From contig NZ_RKQN01000001.1 in NCBI RefSeq assembly GCF_003814555.1, positions 1,280,566 through 1,344,565 on the forward strand: a DNA stretch of 64,000 nucleotides. The letters run 5' to 3'. Source of the stretch: Vulcaniibacterium tengchongense (lineage in GTDB: Bacteria; Pseudomonadota; Gammaproteobacteria; Xanthomonadales; Xanthomonadaceae). The notes beneath the pieces are model-generated. The model made no database searches. It worked only from the letters and a program-made list of their open reading frames with translations, and was not told where the DNA came from. This document shows, piece by piece, positions 30,858 to 40,459 of the stretch; within the stretch, counting starts at the first letter, position 1, and every line of letters starts with the position of its first letter. Made by a program: the position numbers and the translations under genes.

Positions 30858-32243
30858 TCAGTCGAACAGCTTGCCGGGGTTCAACAGCCCGTTCGGATCG
30901 AACGCCCGCTTGACCCCGCGCATCAGCGCGATCTCGGCGGGGCTGCGGGTGCTGTCGAGATACGGCTTCTTGACCAGGCCGATGCCGTGCTCGGCGGAGA
31001 TGCTGCCGCCGTGCCGCGACAGCGCCTCGGCCAGCAGCTTGGTCACCCGTTCGCAATGGCCCACGAACTCGCCGTCGGCCATGCCCGGCGGCGGCAGCAC
31101 GTTGATGTGCAGGTTGCCGTCGCCGATGTGGCCGAACCAGACCACGTCGAACCGCGGGTATTCGCGCGCCAGCAGCGCCTGGGTCTCGGCGAGGAACGCC
31201 GGCATCGCCGAGATCCGCACCGAGACGTCGTTCTTGTACGGCTTGTGCGGCGCCAGCGATTCGGTGATGCCCTCGCGCAGCCGCCACAGCTGCGCCGCCT
31301 GGGCCTCGCTCCGGCCGATCACCCCGTCGCCGACCCAGCCCTGCTCCAGGCAGTGCTCGAACGCGGCCAGCGCGGCGGCTTCGGCCGCCTCGTCGCCGCC
31401 GGCGTACTCGGTCACCACGTAGAACGGATGCGCCTGCCCGAACGGCGCCGCCGCGCCGTGGGCGATCACGTGGTGCAGCGCGCGGTCGGTGAAGAACTCG
31501 AACGCCTGCAGCGTCAGCCGCTCGCGGAACGCGGCGAACACCCGCATCAGCCCCTCGAACGAGGGCAGCGCCAGCAGCATGGTGTTGCCCGGCGGCGGCG
31601 GGTCGGTCAGGCGCAGCGTGGCCTCGACCACGACGCCGAGCGTGCCTTCCGAGCCGATCATCAGCTGGCGCAGGTCGTAGCCGCTGGAGTTCTTGATCAG
31701 GCCGCGGTTGAGTTCGAGCAGGTCGCCGTTGCCGGCGACCACGGCCAGGCCGGCGATCCATTCGCGGGTGTTGCCGTAGCGGATCACCCGGATGCCGCCG
31801 GCGTTGGTAGCGATGTTGCCGCCGATCGTGCACGAGCCGCGCGCGGCGAAGTCGACCGGGTACAGCAGGCCGCGCTCGCGCGCGGCCTCGTGCACCGCCT
31901 GCAGCGGGATGCCGGCCTGCACGGTCAGGGTGCGGTCCACCGGATCGAAGGCGAGGACGCGGTTCATCCGCTCCAGGCTCAGCACCAGCTCGCCGTTCGC
32001 CGCGACCGCGCCGCCGGACAGGCCGGTGCGGCCGCCCGAGGGGACCAGCGCGATCCGCTCCTCGTTGGCCCAGCGCACGATCGCCTGCACCTCCTCGACC
32101 GAGCCCGGCAGCGCCACCGCCAGCGGCGCCGGCGTCCAGCGCCGGGTCCAGTCGCGGCCGTAGTGCGCGAGGTCGGCCGGATCCCGGGTCAGGCGCAGCC
32201 CGGGCACGCGGGCGAGCAGGCAGTCGAGGCGGGCGTCGGTCAT
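30858..32243 (-). CDS. FAD-linked D-2-hydroxyglutarate dehydrogenase
   Basis: 461 residues from ATG 32243. The PCMH-type FAD domain holds PSGGRTGLSGGAV (about residues 74-86), GGNIATNAGGIRVIRYG and GSEGTLGVV. The C-terminal oxidase part holds WFGHIGDGNLHINV and the AEHGIGLVKK active-site block. The family oxidises D-2-hydroxyglutarate and related D-2-hydroxyacids. It is divergent from serA: bacterial SerA makes D-2-hydroxyglutarate from 2-oxoglutarate, and this enzyme removes it, which drives serine synthesis (known from Pseudomonas). D-lactate or glycolate oxidase activity is a less likely alternative. Confidence 0.88.
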   Translation of the reverse strand: MTDARLDCLLARVPGLRLTRDPADLAHYGRDWTRRWTPAPLAVALPGSVEEVQAIVRWANEERIALVPSGGRTGLSGGAVAANGELVLSLERMNRVLAFDPVDRTLTVQAGIPLQAVHEAARERGLLYPVDFAARGSCTIGGNIATNAGGIRVIRYGNTREWIAGLAVVAGNGDLLELNRGLIKNSSGYDLRQLMIGSEGTLGVVVEATLRLTDPPPPGNTMLLALPSFEGLMRVFAAFRERLTLQAFEFFTDRALHHVIAHGAAAPFGQAHPFYVVTEYAGGDEAAEAAALAAFEHCLEQGWVGDGVIGRSEAQAAQLWRLREGITESLAPHKPYKNDVSVRISAMPAFLAETQALLAREYPRFDVVWFGHIGDGNLHINVLPPPGMADGEFVGHCERVTKLLAEALSRHGGSISAEHGIGLVKKPYLDSTRSPAEIALMRGVKRAFDPNGLLNPGKLFD

Positions 32244-32371
32244 CGGAAAAGCGGGCCGCGGACGGAGGGCCCAGCCTGCCAGCGCGGCGCCGGAGCGTCC
32301 AGTGATGCGGCGCAGCAAACGGCGCCGATTTCTGAGATAGTCGAAGGCCCGCGTCCGCGCCGCCGTCCGCC

Positions 32372-33610
32372 GTGAGCCAGAAGACCTCGTTCCCGAAGCA
32401 TGAGATCCGCGTCCTGCTGCTGGAGGGCATCAGCCCGACCGCGGTGGAGAGCTTCCGCGCCGCCGGGTACTCGCAGATCCAGACCTACGACAAGTCGCTG
32501 CCGGAGGACGAACTGCGCCGCGAACTGGCCGCCGCGCACATCGTCGGCATCCGCTCGCGCACCCAGCTCACCGCCGGGGCCCTGGCGCACGCGCGGCGGC
32601 TGATGGCGATCGGCGCGTTCTGCATCGGCACCAACCAGATCGACCTCGACGCCGCCGAGATGGCCGGCATCCCGGTCTTCAACGCGCCCTACTCCAACAC
32701 CCGCAGCGTGGCGGAGCTGGTGATCGCCGAGGCGATCATGCTGATGCGCGGCATCCCGCAGAAGAACGCGCAATGCCACCGCGGCGGCTGGTCGAAGTCG
32801 GCCGCGGGCAGCCACGAGGTGCGCGGCAAGACCCTCGGCATCGTCGGCTACGGCCACATTGGCACCCAGGTCGGCGTGATCGCCGAGGCACTGGGCATGC
32901 ACGTGATCTTCCACGACATCGAGACCAAGCTCGCGCTCGGCAACGCGCGCGCCGCGGCCGGCCTGCACGACCTGCTCGCGCGCAGCGACATCGTCACCCT
33001 GCACGTGCCGGAGACCCCGGCCACGCGCGAGATGATCGGCGCCGCCGAACTGGCGGCGATGCGCCGCGGCGCGCACCTGATCAACGCCTCGCGCGGCACC
33101 GTGGTCGACATCGACGCGCTGGCGCAGGCGCTGCGCTCGGGGCACATCGGCGGCGCGGCGATCGACGTGTTCCCGGTCGAGCCGCAGGGCAACGCCGATC
33201 CGTTCGTCTCGCCGCTGACCGGGTTCGACAACGTGATCCTGACCCCGCACATCGGCGGCAGCACGCTGGAGGCGCAGGACAACATCGGCCTGGAGGTCGC
33301 GGCCAAGCTGATCCGCTACAGCGACAACGGCTCGACCCTGTCGGCGGTGAACTTCCCCGAGGTCACCCTGCCCGAGCACACCGGCAGCCTGCGCCTGCTG
33401 CACATCCACCGCAACGTGCCGGGCGTGCTGTCGCAGGTCAACGAGGTGTTCTCGCGGCTGGGCGTCAACATCGACGGCCAGTACCTGCGCACGCACCCGA
33501 AGATCGGCTACGTGGTGATCGACATCACCGCGACCCAGGCGCAGGCCGCGGCGGTGCGCGATCGGCTCGCCGCCATCCCGGGCACGCTGCGGACGCGGGT
33601 GCTGTACTGA
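32372..33610 (+). CDS. serA: D-3-phosphoglycerate dehydrogenase
   Basis: 412 residues from GTG 32372. It catalyses the first step of serine synthesis, 3-phosphoglycerate to 3-phosphohydroxypyruvate with NAD+. The substrate and NAD domains are seen, with GYGHIG (about residues 159-164), IDVFPVEPQG and the catalytic His in TPHIGGSTLEAQ. A C-terminal ACT domain (about 340-412, starting HIHRNVPGVLSQV) allows serine feedback, as in E. coli-type enzymes. The length matches the E. coli class. The gene is divergent from D-2-hydroxyglutarate dehydrogenase across 128 bp and converges with a Nudix gene. Confidence 0.94.
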   Translation: MSQKTSFPKHEIRVLLLEGISPTAVESFRAAGYSQIQTYDKSLPEDELRRELAAAHIVGIRSRTQLTAGALAHARRLMAIGAFCIGTNQIDLDAAEMAGIPVFNAPYSNTRSVAELVIAEAIMLMRGIPQKNAQCHRGGWSKSAAGSHEVRGKTLGIVGYGHIGTQVGVIAEALGMHVIFHDIETKLALGNARAAAGLHDLLARSDIVTLHVPETPATREMIGAAELAAMRRGAHLINASRGTVVDIDALAQALRSGHIGGAAIDVFPVEPQGNADPFVSPLTGFDNVILTPHIGGSTLEAQDNIGLEVAAKLIRYSDNGSTLSAVNFPEVTLPEHTGSLRLLHIHRNVPGVLSQVNEVFSRLGVNIDGQYLRTHPKIGYVVIDITATQAQAAAVRDRLAAIPGTLRTRVLY

Positions 33611-33630
33611 GGCGGCGCCCGCGACCCGCG

Positions 33631-33665
33631 AACAGGAACGAGCGGGAGGCCTGCCCGTTCCTGTT
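33631..33665. terminator. Hairpin between serA and Nudix gene
   Basis: A 10-bp perfect stem AACAGGAACG (33631-33640) / CGTTCCTGTT (33656-33665) spans a 15-base loop. It lies between converging stop codons and is followed by GCCTCTT on the plus strand, so it could serve both genes. Confidence 0.6.
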
Positions 33666-33671
33666 GCCTCT

Positions 33672-34235
33672 TCACCCGTTCCCGGCAGCGAGCCACTTGC
33701 GCGCCATCCGCCGCAGCGATTCGTCCGCCTGCGGGTCGCCCGCGATGCCGGCGATCTCGCGCCAGGCCAGATCGTGCGATTCCTCGCTGACCACGTAGCG
33801 CTCGTCCGTGCCGGCGCGCACCACGAAGCGCGCGTCGTAGTGCCAATGCCCCGGCACGTCGCCGCGCGCGGGAATCCAGTGCCGGTCGAGGTCGAACAGT
33901 CCGGGCTCGACGGTCAGCCCGCCCAGGCCCGACTCCTCCTCCGCCTCGCGCAGCGCGACGCGCGCCAGGTCGCGGTCGCCGTCGGCGTGGCCGCCGAGCT
34001 GCAGCCAGCGGCCGAGCTTGCGGTGGTGCGTGAGCAGCACGCGCGCGCCGGCGCGGTCGACCAGCCAGCACGAAGCGGTGAAGTGCCCGGCCAGGCGCTC
34101 GCGCCGGAACGGGTCTGCGGGGTCGTCGAGCAGTTCCAGGAACAACGCGGCGTCGCGCTCTTCCGGCCAGCGCTCGGCGTAGCGCCGCAGCGCCTCGCGC
34201 AGCGCGGCGTCGGGCTCGGCGGGAATCGAGGACAT
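33672..34235 (-). CDS. Nudix hydrolase
   Basis: 187 residues. It hydrolyses a nucleoside diphosphate linked to some other group; the substrate is unknown. The Nudix box is GGHADGDRDLARVALREAEE followed by ESGL. The REAEEESGL part is intact, but the first conserved Glu of the box (five residues after the Gly) is Arg here. Families with GGHADGD openings often vary at this spot. A leading helical segment of about 60 residues precedes the fold. It is divergent from the amino-acid permease and converges with serA. Confidence 0.85.
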   Translation of the reverse strand: MSSIPAEPDAALREALRRYAERWPEERDAALFLELLDDPADPFRRERLAGHFTASCWLVDRAGARVLLTHHRKLGRWLQLGGHADGDRDLARVALREAEEESGLGGLTVEPGLFDLDRHWIPARGDVPGHWHYDARFVVRAGTDERYVVSEESHDLAWREIAGIAGDPQADESLRRMARKWLAAGNG

Positions 34236-34298
34236 TCGGCGGCGTCTCGGCGCGTCGGGGGGCGGCGATTATGCAGGCGAAGCATGACTTTTTCCCGC

Positions 34299-34327
34299 TT
34301 GCCGCTGCTTTCCCGCGTGGGTTAAGG
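34299..34327 (+). promoter_or_regulatory. Candidate promoter for the first amino-acid permease
   Basis: TTGCCG (34299-34304) and TTAAGG (34322-34327) are spaced 17 bp apart, a sigma-70-like pair ending 67 bp before the permease start. It is supported only by pattern. Confidence 0.4.
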
Positions 34328-34394
34328 TGGCCCGCCCCACGGCCATACGCTCGACCCGTCGCCTGAACGGCGGCCACCCACCCAGGGGAATCGG

Positions 34395-35879
34395 ATGTTC
34401 AAAGATTTGTTCGTCACCAAGCCGGTGGAGCCCGCCGGTCACGTCGATGCCGGCGAGCCGGTGGAAGGCTCGCTCCAGGGGGAAGCCAATCTCAAGCGCG
34501 TCCTGACCGCGCGCCATCTGGTGCTGCTCGGCATCGGCGCCATCATCGGCGCCGGCATCTTCGTGATGACCGGCCAGGCCGCGGCCAACCATGCCGGCCC
34601 GGCGATCATGCTCAGCTTCGTGCTCGCCGGCATCGCCTGCGCGTTCGCGGGCCTGTGCTACGCCGAATTCGCGTCGATGATCCCGGTCTCGGGCAGCGCC
34701 TACAGCTACACCTACGCCACGCTGGGCGAGGCGGTGGCCTGGTTCGTCGGCTGGAGCCTGGTGCTGGAATACCTGTTCGCCGCGTCCGCGGTGGCGGTGG
34801 GCTGGTCGGCCTACACCGTCAGCCTGATGGAATCGATCGCGCACATGTTCGGCAGCGACTGGAAGTTCCCGGCGCTGTTCGCCTCCGCGCCGGTGACCTA
34901 CGCCAACGGCCAGTTCAGCGCGACCGGCTCGCTGTTCAACCTGCCGGCGGTGCTGATCGTCGCCGGCGTGGGCTATCTCTGCTACATCGGCATCCGCCAG
35001 TCCGCCACCGCCAACGCGATCATCGTCGCGGTCAAGGTGACGGTGATCCTGGCGCTGATCGGCTTCGGCTCGCAGTACGTGAACCCGGACAACTGGGTCC
35101 CGTTCATCCCCGCCCACGAAGGCGGCGACCGCTTCGGCTGGCCCGGCGTGCTGCGCGCGGCCTCGATCGTGTTCTTCGCCTACATCGGCTTCGACGCGGT
35201 CTCCACCGCGGCGCAGGAAGCCAAGAACCCGCAGCGCGACATGCCGATCGGCATCCTCGGCTCGCTGGTGACCTGCACCCTGCTGTACATCATCGTCGCC
35301 GCGGTGCTGACCGGCATGGTGCCGTACACCGACCTTGGCACCGCCAAGCCGGTGGCCACCGCGCTGGAGCGCTACCCGGCCCTGGGCTGGCTGAAGTTCG
35401 CCGTCGAGATCGGCGCGGTCGCCGGCCTCACCTCGGTGATCCTGGTGATGCTGATGGGCCAGCCGCGCATCTTCTTCGCGATGGCGCGCGACGGCCTGAT
35501 GCCGCGCTTCTTCGGCGCGGTGCACCCGCGGCACCACACGCCGCACAAGGCCACCGTCGTGGTGGCCATCGTCGCCGCGCTGCTGGCCGCGTTCTTCCCG
35601 CTGGGCGTGCTCGGCGACCTGGTCTCGATGGGCACGCTGCTGGCGTTCGCCACGGTCTGCATCGGCGTGCTGATCCTGCGCCGCACCCGCCCGGACCTGC
35701 CGCGCTCGTTCCGGGTGCCGATGGCGCCGCTGATCTGCATCCTCGGCGCGCTGTCCTGCCTGGCCCTGGTCGGCTTCATGGGCTGGTACAACTGGTTGCT
35801 GCTGGCGGCGTGGACCGCGGTCGGCTTCCTGATCTACTTCGGCTACGGCTACCGCCACAGCAAGCTGCGGCAGGGCTGA
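34395..35879 (+). CDS. APC-family amino-acid permease (copy 1)
   Basis: 494 residues, about 12-13 membrane helices, an amino-acid/cation symporter or exchanger of the cationic-amino-acid-transporter branch. The first helix carries GIGAIIGAGIFVMTGQAA, the usual substrate-binding break, followed by YAEFASMIPVSGSAYSYTYAT. Later, GQPRIFFAMARDGLMP is a family block. Copy 2 starts 108 bp downstream in the same direction and is clearly a paralogue. The transported amino acid cannot be told. No regulator is adjacent. Confidence 0.9.
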   Translation: MFKDLFVTKPVEPAGHVDAGEPVEGSLQGEANLKRVLTARHLVLLGIGAIIGAGIFVMTGQAAANHAGPAIMLSFVLAGIACAFAGLCYAEFASMIPVSGSAYSYTYATLGEAVAWFVGWSLVLEYLFAASAVAVGWSAYTVSLMESIAHMFGSDWKFPALFASAPVTYANGQFSATGSLFNLPAVLIVAGVGYLCYIGIRQSATANAIIVAVKVTVILALIGFGSQYVNPDNWVPFIPAHEGGDRFGWPGVLRAASIVFFAYIGFDAVSTAAQEAKNPQRDMPIGILGSLVTCTLLYIIVAAVLTGMVPYTDLGTAKPVATALERYPALGWLKFAVEIGAVAGLTSVILVMLMGQPRIFFAMARDGLMPRFFGAVHPRHHTPHKATVVVAIVAALLAAFFPLGVLGDLVSMGTLLAFATVCIGVLILRRTRPDLPRSFRVPMAPLICILGALSCLALVGFMGWYNWLLLAAWTAVGFLIYFGYGYRHSKLRQG

Positions 35880-35987
35880 GGCGCCGCCCCGGGGGCCGAC
35901 GACGAACTCGCCGGCCCTCTTCGTTTCCGCTTCCCGTTCTTTTGCACGCATGCCCCGGCGCCGCCGCGGGCGCCAGGACCGACCCTC

Positions 35988-37412
35988 ATGCTGCAGCGAC
36001 TGCTCGCGACCAAGCACCCCCACGCCAGCCACGCCGACGCCGAGGGCCTGAGCCTGCAGCGCGCGCTCGGTCCGTGGGGGCTGACCGCGCTGGGCATCGG
36101 CGCGGTGATCGGCGGCGGCATCTTCGTCATCACCGGCCAGGCCGCCGCCGACCACGCCGGCCCGGCAATCATGCTCAGCTTCGTGCTGGCGGCGATCTGC
36201 TGCGCGTTCTGCGCCCTCGCCTATGCCGAGTTCGCGGCGATGGTGCCCGTCTCCGGCAGCGCCTACACCTACACCTACGCCACGCTCGGCGAACTGGCCG
36301 CGTGGTTCATCGGCTGGATGCTGGTGCTGGAGTACGGCGTCTCGGCGTCGGCGGTGGCGGTCAGCTGGACCGGCTACCTCCTCAGCCTGCTCCAGCACTT
36401 CGACATCTACCTGCCCAAGGCGCTGATCGCCGCGCCGCTGGACGCGCAGCTGCGCCCGACCGGGGCGATCATGAACGTGCCGGCGGCGGCGATCGTGCTG
36501 CTGCTGACCTGGGTCTGCTACGTCGGCATCCGCAAGTCCTCGGCGATGAACATGGCGATGGTCGTGCTCAAGACCGGGCTGATCGTGCTGGTGATCGTGG
36601 CCGGGTGGAAATACGTCGACCCGGGCAACTGGGAGCCGTTCATCCCCGCCAACGAGGGGCCGGGCAAGTACGGCTGGGAGGGCGTGCTGCGCGGCGCGGC
36701 GATGGTGTTCTTCGCCTACATCGGCTTCGAGGCGGTGTCGGTGGCGGCGCAGGAATCGCACCGGCCGCAGCGCGACATGCCGATCGGCATGCTGCTGTCG
36801 CTGGTGATCTGCACCGTGCTGTACATCGCCATGGCCGCGGTGATGACCGGGCTGGTGCCGTACACGAAGCTCGGCACCGACGAGCCGGTGGTGACCGCGG
36901 TGGCCGCGCACCGGCAGCTGGATTGGCTGCGCATCGTGGTCGAGATCGGCGCGCTGATCGGGCTGTCCTCGGTGGTGCTGGTGATGATCATCGGCCAGCC
37001 GCGCATCTTCATGATCATGGCGCGCGACGGCCTGCTGCCGCCGGTGTTCACCCGGATCCATCCCCGGTACCGCACCCCGCACATCAACACGGTGATCACC
37101 GGGCTGGGCATCGCCCTGCTGGCGGCGCTGTTCCCGCTCGACGTGCTCGGCGAGCTGACCTCGATGGGCACGCTGATCGCCTTCGCCGCGGTCTGCGCCG
37201 GCGTGCTGATCCTGCGCCGCACCCAGCCGGACCTGCCGCGGCCGTTCCGGATCCCGTTCGCCTGGTTCGTCTGCTCCGCGGGCGTGCTCAGCTGCCTGGC
37301 GCTGCTGTCGGCGATGACCGCGCACAACTGGATGCTGATGGCGATCTGGACCGCCGGCGGCTTCCTGATCTACTTCCTGTACGGCTACCGGCACAGCCGG
37401 CTGCGGGGCTGA
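35988..37412 (+). CDS. APC-family amino-acid permease (copy 2)
   Basis: 474 residues, very similar in layout to the preceding gene: GIGAVIGGGIFVITGQAA in helix 1, YAEFAAMVPVSGSAYTYTYAT and GQPRIFMIMARDGLLP. Tandem duplication followed by divergence is the likely origin. The central loop (from about DIYLPKALIAAPLDAQLRPT) differs most from copy 1, suggesting another substrate or affinity. The permeases precede methionine-salvage genes, but a transport link to methionine is not shown. Confidence 0.9.
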   Translation: MLQRLLATKHPHASHADAEGLSLQRALGPWGLTALGIGAVIGGGIFVITGQAAADHAGPAIMLSFVLAAICCAFCALAYAEFAAMVPVSGSAYTYTYATLGELAAWFIGWMLVLEYGVSASAVAVSWTGYLLSLLQHFDIYLPKALIAAPLDAQLRPTGAIMNVPAAAIVLLLTWVCYVGIRKSSAMNMAMVVLKTGLIVLVIVAGWKYVDPGNWEPFIPANEGPGKYGWEGVLRGAAMVFFAYIGFEAVSVAAQESHRPQRDMPIGMLLSLVICTVLYIAMAAVMTGLVPYTKLGTDEPVVTAVAAHRQLDWLRIVVEIGALIGLSSVVLVMIIGQPRIFMIMARDGLLPPVFTRIHPRYRTPHINTVITGLGIALLAALFPLDVLGELTSMGTLIAFAAVCAGVLILRRTQPDLPRPFRIPFAWFVCSAGVLSCLALLSAMTAHNWMLMAIWTAGGFLIYFLYGYRHSRLRG

Positions 37413-37637
37413 CCGCCTGCGGATCCGCCACGGACGCGGCGCGGCGGCGGATTCGTCGCGTCGCCGGGGAGCGTCCCGGGCCAAGCGCAGGCGCCGTGAA
37501 CGGGCCCCGCAGGCTTCTTCCTGCCTCCGAAGACCGCGCTCGCTCCCGGCTTGGGCCGCCGGGCGGAAGATCGAGGCATGCCGTCATGCCCGGACGGAAT
37601 TTCGGCCCTGCCGCGCCCGGTCCGCTAAACTGGCGCC

Positions 37638-38285
37638 ATGAGCGAGCTCTTGCCCTACGATCCGCAGCGCCTGGCCCACTGCGCCGGCGAGATCATCGTC
37701 AATGTGCGCGAACTGGCCGCGCGCGGCTGGACGCCGGCGACCAGCAGCAACTTCTCGCAGCGCATCGACGAGCGGCACGTCGCGATCACCGTTTCCGGCC
37801 GCGACAAGGGCCGGCTGACCGAGGCGGACATCATGGTGGTCGACCTCGACGGCCGCGCGGTCGCCACCGGGCTCAAGTCCTCCGCGGAAACGCTGCTGCA
37901 CACCCAGCTGTACAAGCGCTTCCCCGAGATCGGCTGCGTCCTGCATACCCATTCGCTGGTGCAGACGGTGGCCTCGCGCCTGTACGCCGGCGCCGGCCAC
38001 GTCCTCCTGGAAGGCTACGAGCTCTTGAAAGCCTTCTCCGGCAACACCACCCATGAGACCAGCCTCGACCTGCCGGTGCTGCCGAACAGCCAGGACATGC
38101 ACACCCTCGCCGCCCAGGTCGACTGCCTGCTCGACCGCCGCGCGATCTGGGGCTACCTGATCGACGGCCACGGCCTGTACGCCTGGGGCCGCGACATGGC
38201 CGAGGCGCGCCGCCACCTGGAGGCCTTCGAGTTCCTGCTCGCCTGCGAACTGGAGCTGCGGAAGCTGCAACGACCGCACACCTAG
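37638..38285 (+). CDS. mtnB: Methylthioribulose-1-phosphate dehydratase
   Basis: 215 residues, a class II aldolase-fold zinc enzyme of the methionine salvage pathway. Zinc ligands are in LHTHSLVQT (His103, His105), with a later catalytic Glu/His region in [26 protein letters not shown] (37626-37631) lies six bases before the ATG, so transcription could begin at the start codon itself (a leaderless message). mtnD and mtnC follow on the same strand. The upstream salvage enzymes mtnA and mtnK or mtnP are not in the window. Confidence 0.92.
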   Translation: MSELLPYDPQRLAHCAGEIIVNVRELAARGWTPATSSNFSQRIDERHVAITVSGRDKGRLTEADIMVVDLDGRAVATGLKSSAETLLHTQLYKRFPEIGCVLHTHSLVQTVASRLYAGAGHVLLEGYELLKAFSGNTTHETSLDLPVLPNSQDMHTLAAQVDCLLDRRAIWGYLIDGHGLYAWGRDMAEARRHLEAFEFLLACELELRKLQRPHT

Positions 38286-38416
38286 GAACGAATGAAGAGG
38301 AACGGGGAATGCGCGAGAGCGCTCGCCGCAGCTGCCGGGCCGCATCGCTCGGCGCGCGTCCGCCCGTTCCTGGTTCCCGATCTTTCGTTCCCCTTGCCTC
38401 GCCCCGGAGCCGCCCC

Positions 38417-38974
38417 ATGAGCCGCCTGCGCATCTTCGACGAAAACGCCCCCGACGCCCCGCTGCTGAGCACCCGCGACCATGCCGAAATGGCGCGCGAG
38501 CTGAAGAAGATCGGCGTCGATTTCGAGCAATGGCGGGCCGCCGAGCCGGTCGCCCCGGGGGATCCGCCGGAGAAGATCATGGCCGCCTATCGCGCCGACA
38601 TCGACCGGCTGGTGGCCGAGCGCGGCTTCAAGACCGTCGACGTGGTCAGCATCGCGCCGGACCACCCGCAGCGCGAGGCGATGCGCACCAAGTTCCTCGA
38701 CGAGCACTTCCACAAGGAGGACGAGGTGCGCTTCTTCGTGGCCGGTTCGGGCCTGTTCACCCTGCACGTGGACGACAAGGTCTACGAGATCGAGTGCACG
38801 CAGGGCGACCTGATCGCCGTGCCGGACGGCACCAGGCACTGGTTCGACATGGGCCCGGAGCCGAGCTTCGTCGCGATCCGCTTCTTCACCGAGCCGGACG
38901 GCTGGGTCGGCCATTTCACCGGCACCGACATCGCCCGGCGCTTCCCGCGCTACGAGCCCGGCCAGGCCGGGTGA
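38417..38974 (+). CDS. mtnD: Acireductone dioxygenase
   Basis: 185 residues from ATG 38417. It oxidises acireductone to the 2-oxo acid precursor of methionine plus formate with Fe(II), or to an off-pathway product with Ni(II). Metal ligands are His97, His99 and Glu103 in EHFHKEDEV and His141 in GTRHWF. This is the cupin arrangement of the Klebsiella enzyme, shifted by one. It lies after mtnB with a 131-bp gap holding an imperfect GGAACGG/CCGTTCC hairpin, and before mtnC. Confidence 0.94.
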   Translation: MSRLRIFDENAPDAPLLSTRDHAEMARELKKIGVDFEQWRAAEPVAPGDPPEKIMAAYRADIDRLVAERGFKTVDVVSIAPDHPQREAMRTKFLDEHFHKEDEVRFFVAGSGLFTLHVDDKVYEIECTQGDLIAVPDGTRHWFDMGPEPSFVAIRFFTEPDGWVGHFTGTDIARRFPRYEPGQAG

Positions 38975-39091
38975 GCCGGGACGCGCGCAGCGGAACGACC
39001 TAGGCGGCTCGACCGCTCGCGCCGTACCGAAACGCGCCCGCCACGCCCCTGCCGGTTCCCGGTGCCTCATCTTCTCGCCCCTGCCTGCCCC

Positions 39092-39793
39092 ATGCCCATC
39101 CGCGCCATCCTCACCGACATCGAAGGCACCACCAGCAGCATCTCGTTCGTCAAGGACGTGCTGTTTCCCTATGCGCGCCGCGCCCTGCCCCGCTTCGTCG
39201 CCGCGCGCGGCAAGGAACCGGCGGTGCGCAAGTGGCTGGACGCGGTGGCGACCGAGAACGGCGGCATGTGCGACGACGCGATGATCGTAGAGGTGCTGCA
39301 GGGCTGGATCGACGAGGACCGCAAGCACACGGCGCTGAAGGCGCTGCAGGGCATGGTCTGGGCCGACGGCTACCGCAACGCCGACTTCACCGCGCACATC
39401 TACCCGGACGCGGCCGCGGCGCTGCCGCGCTGGCGCGAGGCCGGGCTGCCGCTGTACGTGTATTCCTCCGGCAGCGTGCCGGCGCAGCGGCTGTTCTTCG
39501 GCCACAGCGACGCCGGCGACCTCACCGGGCTGTTCTCGGGCTGGTTCGACACCGAGGTCGGCGGCAAGCGCGAGGCCGCCAGCTACCGCCGCATCGCCGA
39601 GGCGATCGGCCTGCCCGCAGGCGAGATCCTGTTCCTGTCCGACGTGGTCGAGGAGCTCGACGCGGCCCGCGAGGCCGGCCTGCGGACCGCGCTGATCGAC
39701 CGCCGCGAGGACTATCCGCAGCCGCGCACCGGCGACGCCGCCCACGGCCATCCGCGCCACGAATCGTTCGCGGACGTCGACGCCGGCGCCTAG
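39092..39793 (+). CDS. mtnC: Enolase-phosphatase E1
   Basis: 233 residues from ATG 39092 (GTG 39062 would add ten). A HAD-family enzyme that enolises and dephosphorylates the diketo intermediate of methionine salvage. The first motif is TDIEGTTSS (Asp9, Glu11), then YSSGSVPAQ, the conserved Lys in [10 protein letters not shown] and [10 protein letters not shown] as the last HAD motif. The mtnB-mtnD-mtnC order is common in xanthomonads. Confidence 0.93.
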   Translation: MPIRAILTDIEGTTSSISFVKDVLFPYARRALPRFVAARGKEPAVRKWLDAVATENGGMCDDAMIVEVLQGWIDEDRKHTALKALQGMVWADGYRNADFTAHIYPDAAAALPRWREAGLPLYVYSSGSVPAQRLFFGHSDAGDLTGLFSGWFDTEVGGKREAASYRRIAEAIGLPAGEILFLSDVVEELDAAREAGLRTALIDRREDYPQPRTGDAAHGHPRHESFADVDAGA

Positions 39794-39860
39794 CCGGAGC
39801 TTGGCGCAGCGCCGGAACCGAGCCGGTCGCGAAGGGCGCCGCCGCGCGCACGCCGCACGG

Positions 39861-40454
39861 CTACCCGCCGCCGTGCAGCTGCTCCCCGCGCGCCAGCATC
39901 CGCGCGAACAGCGCCGCCTTGGCCGCGGGCGACTCCGGCTTCTTCAGCGTCCGCACGCGCCAGCAGAACGCGTAGCGGTTGGTCCGGTCCAGGCCGTCGA
40001 AGAAGCGGCGCGCCTTGGCGTTCTTCGCCAGCGCCGCGGCCAGTTCCGGCGGCACCTCCATCGCGCGGGCCGGCGCGTAGGCGGCCTGCCAGCGGCCGTC
40101 GGCGCGGGCGGCCTCGGTCTCGCGCAGCCCGGCCGGACGCATCCGTCCGGCGGCGATCAGCCGCTCGGCGTGGCCGACGTTGAGCTTCGACCACAGGCTG
40201 CCGGGCCGCCGCGGCGTGAACCGCTGCAGGAAGTGGCGCTCGTCGCAGGCGCGCTTGAGTCCGTCGATCCAGCCGTGGCACAGCGCCACGTCCAGCGCCT
40301 CGGCATAGCCGACCGAACGCACGCCGCTGCCCTTCTTGGCGATCTTCAGCCACAGCCCGGGCGCGTCGCCGTGGGCGGCGAGCCAGCGTTCCCAGTCCCG
40401 CGCGGTTTCGAACAGCGCGATCGGCAGGTCGTTCGGCAACGCGGCGCCCGGCAT
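39861..40454 (-). CDS. YdeI/OmdA-family (OmpD-associated) protein
   Basis: 197 residues from ATG 40454. Conserved pattern: WERWLAAHGDAPGLWLKIAKKGSG, then ALDVALCHGWIDGLKRACDE and a FTPRRPGSLWSKLN block, followed by the MEVPPELAAALAKNAKARRFFDGL region. This matches the YdeI/OmpD-associated domain family, linked to resistance to some cationic peptides but without a known biochemical activity. It lacks a signal peptide and is probably cytosolic. It begins 6 bp after the stop of the upstream phosphoesterase gene on the same strand, so the two are co-transcribed. Confidence 0.85.
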   Translation of the reverse strand: MPGAALPNDLPIALFETARDWERWLAAHGDAPGLWLKIAKKGSGVRSVGYAEALDVALCHGWIDGLKRACDERHFLQRFTPRRPGSLWSKLNVGHAERLIAAGRMRPAGLRETEAARADGRWQAAYAPARAMEVPPELAAALAKNAKARRFFDGLDRTNRYAFCWRVRTLKKPESPAAKAALFARMLARGEQLHGGG

Positions 40455-40459
40455 CGCGG

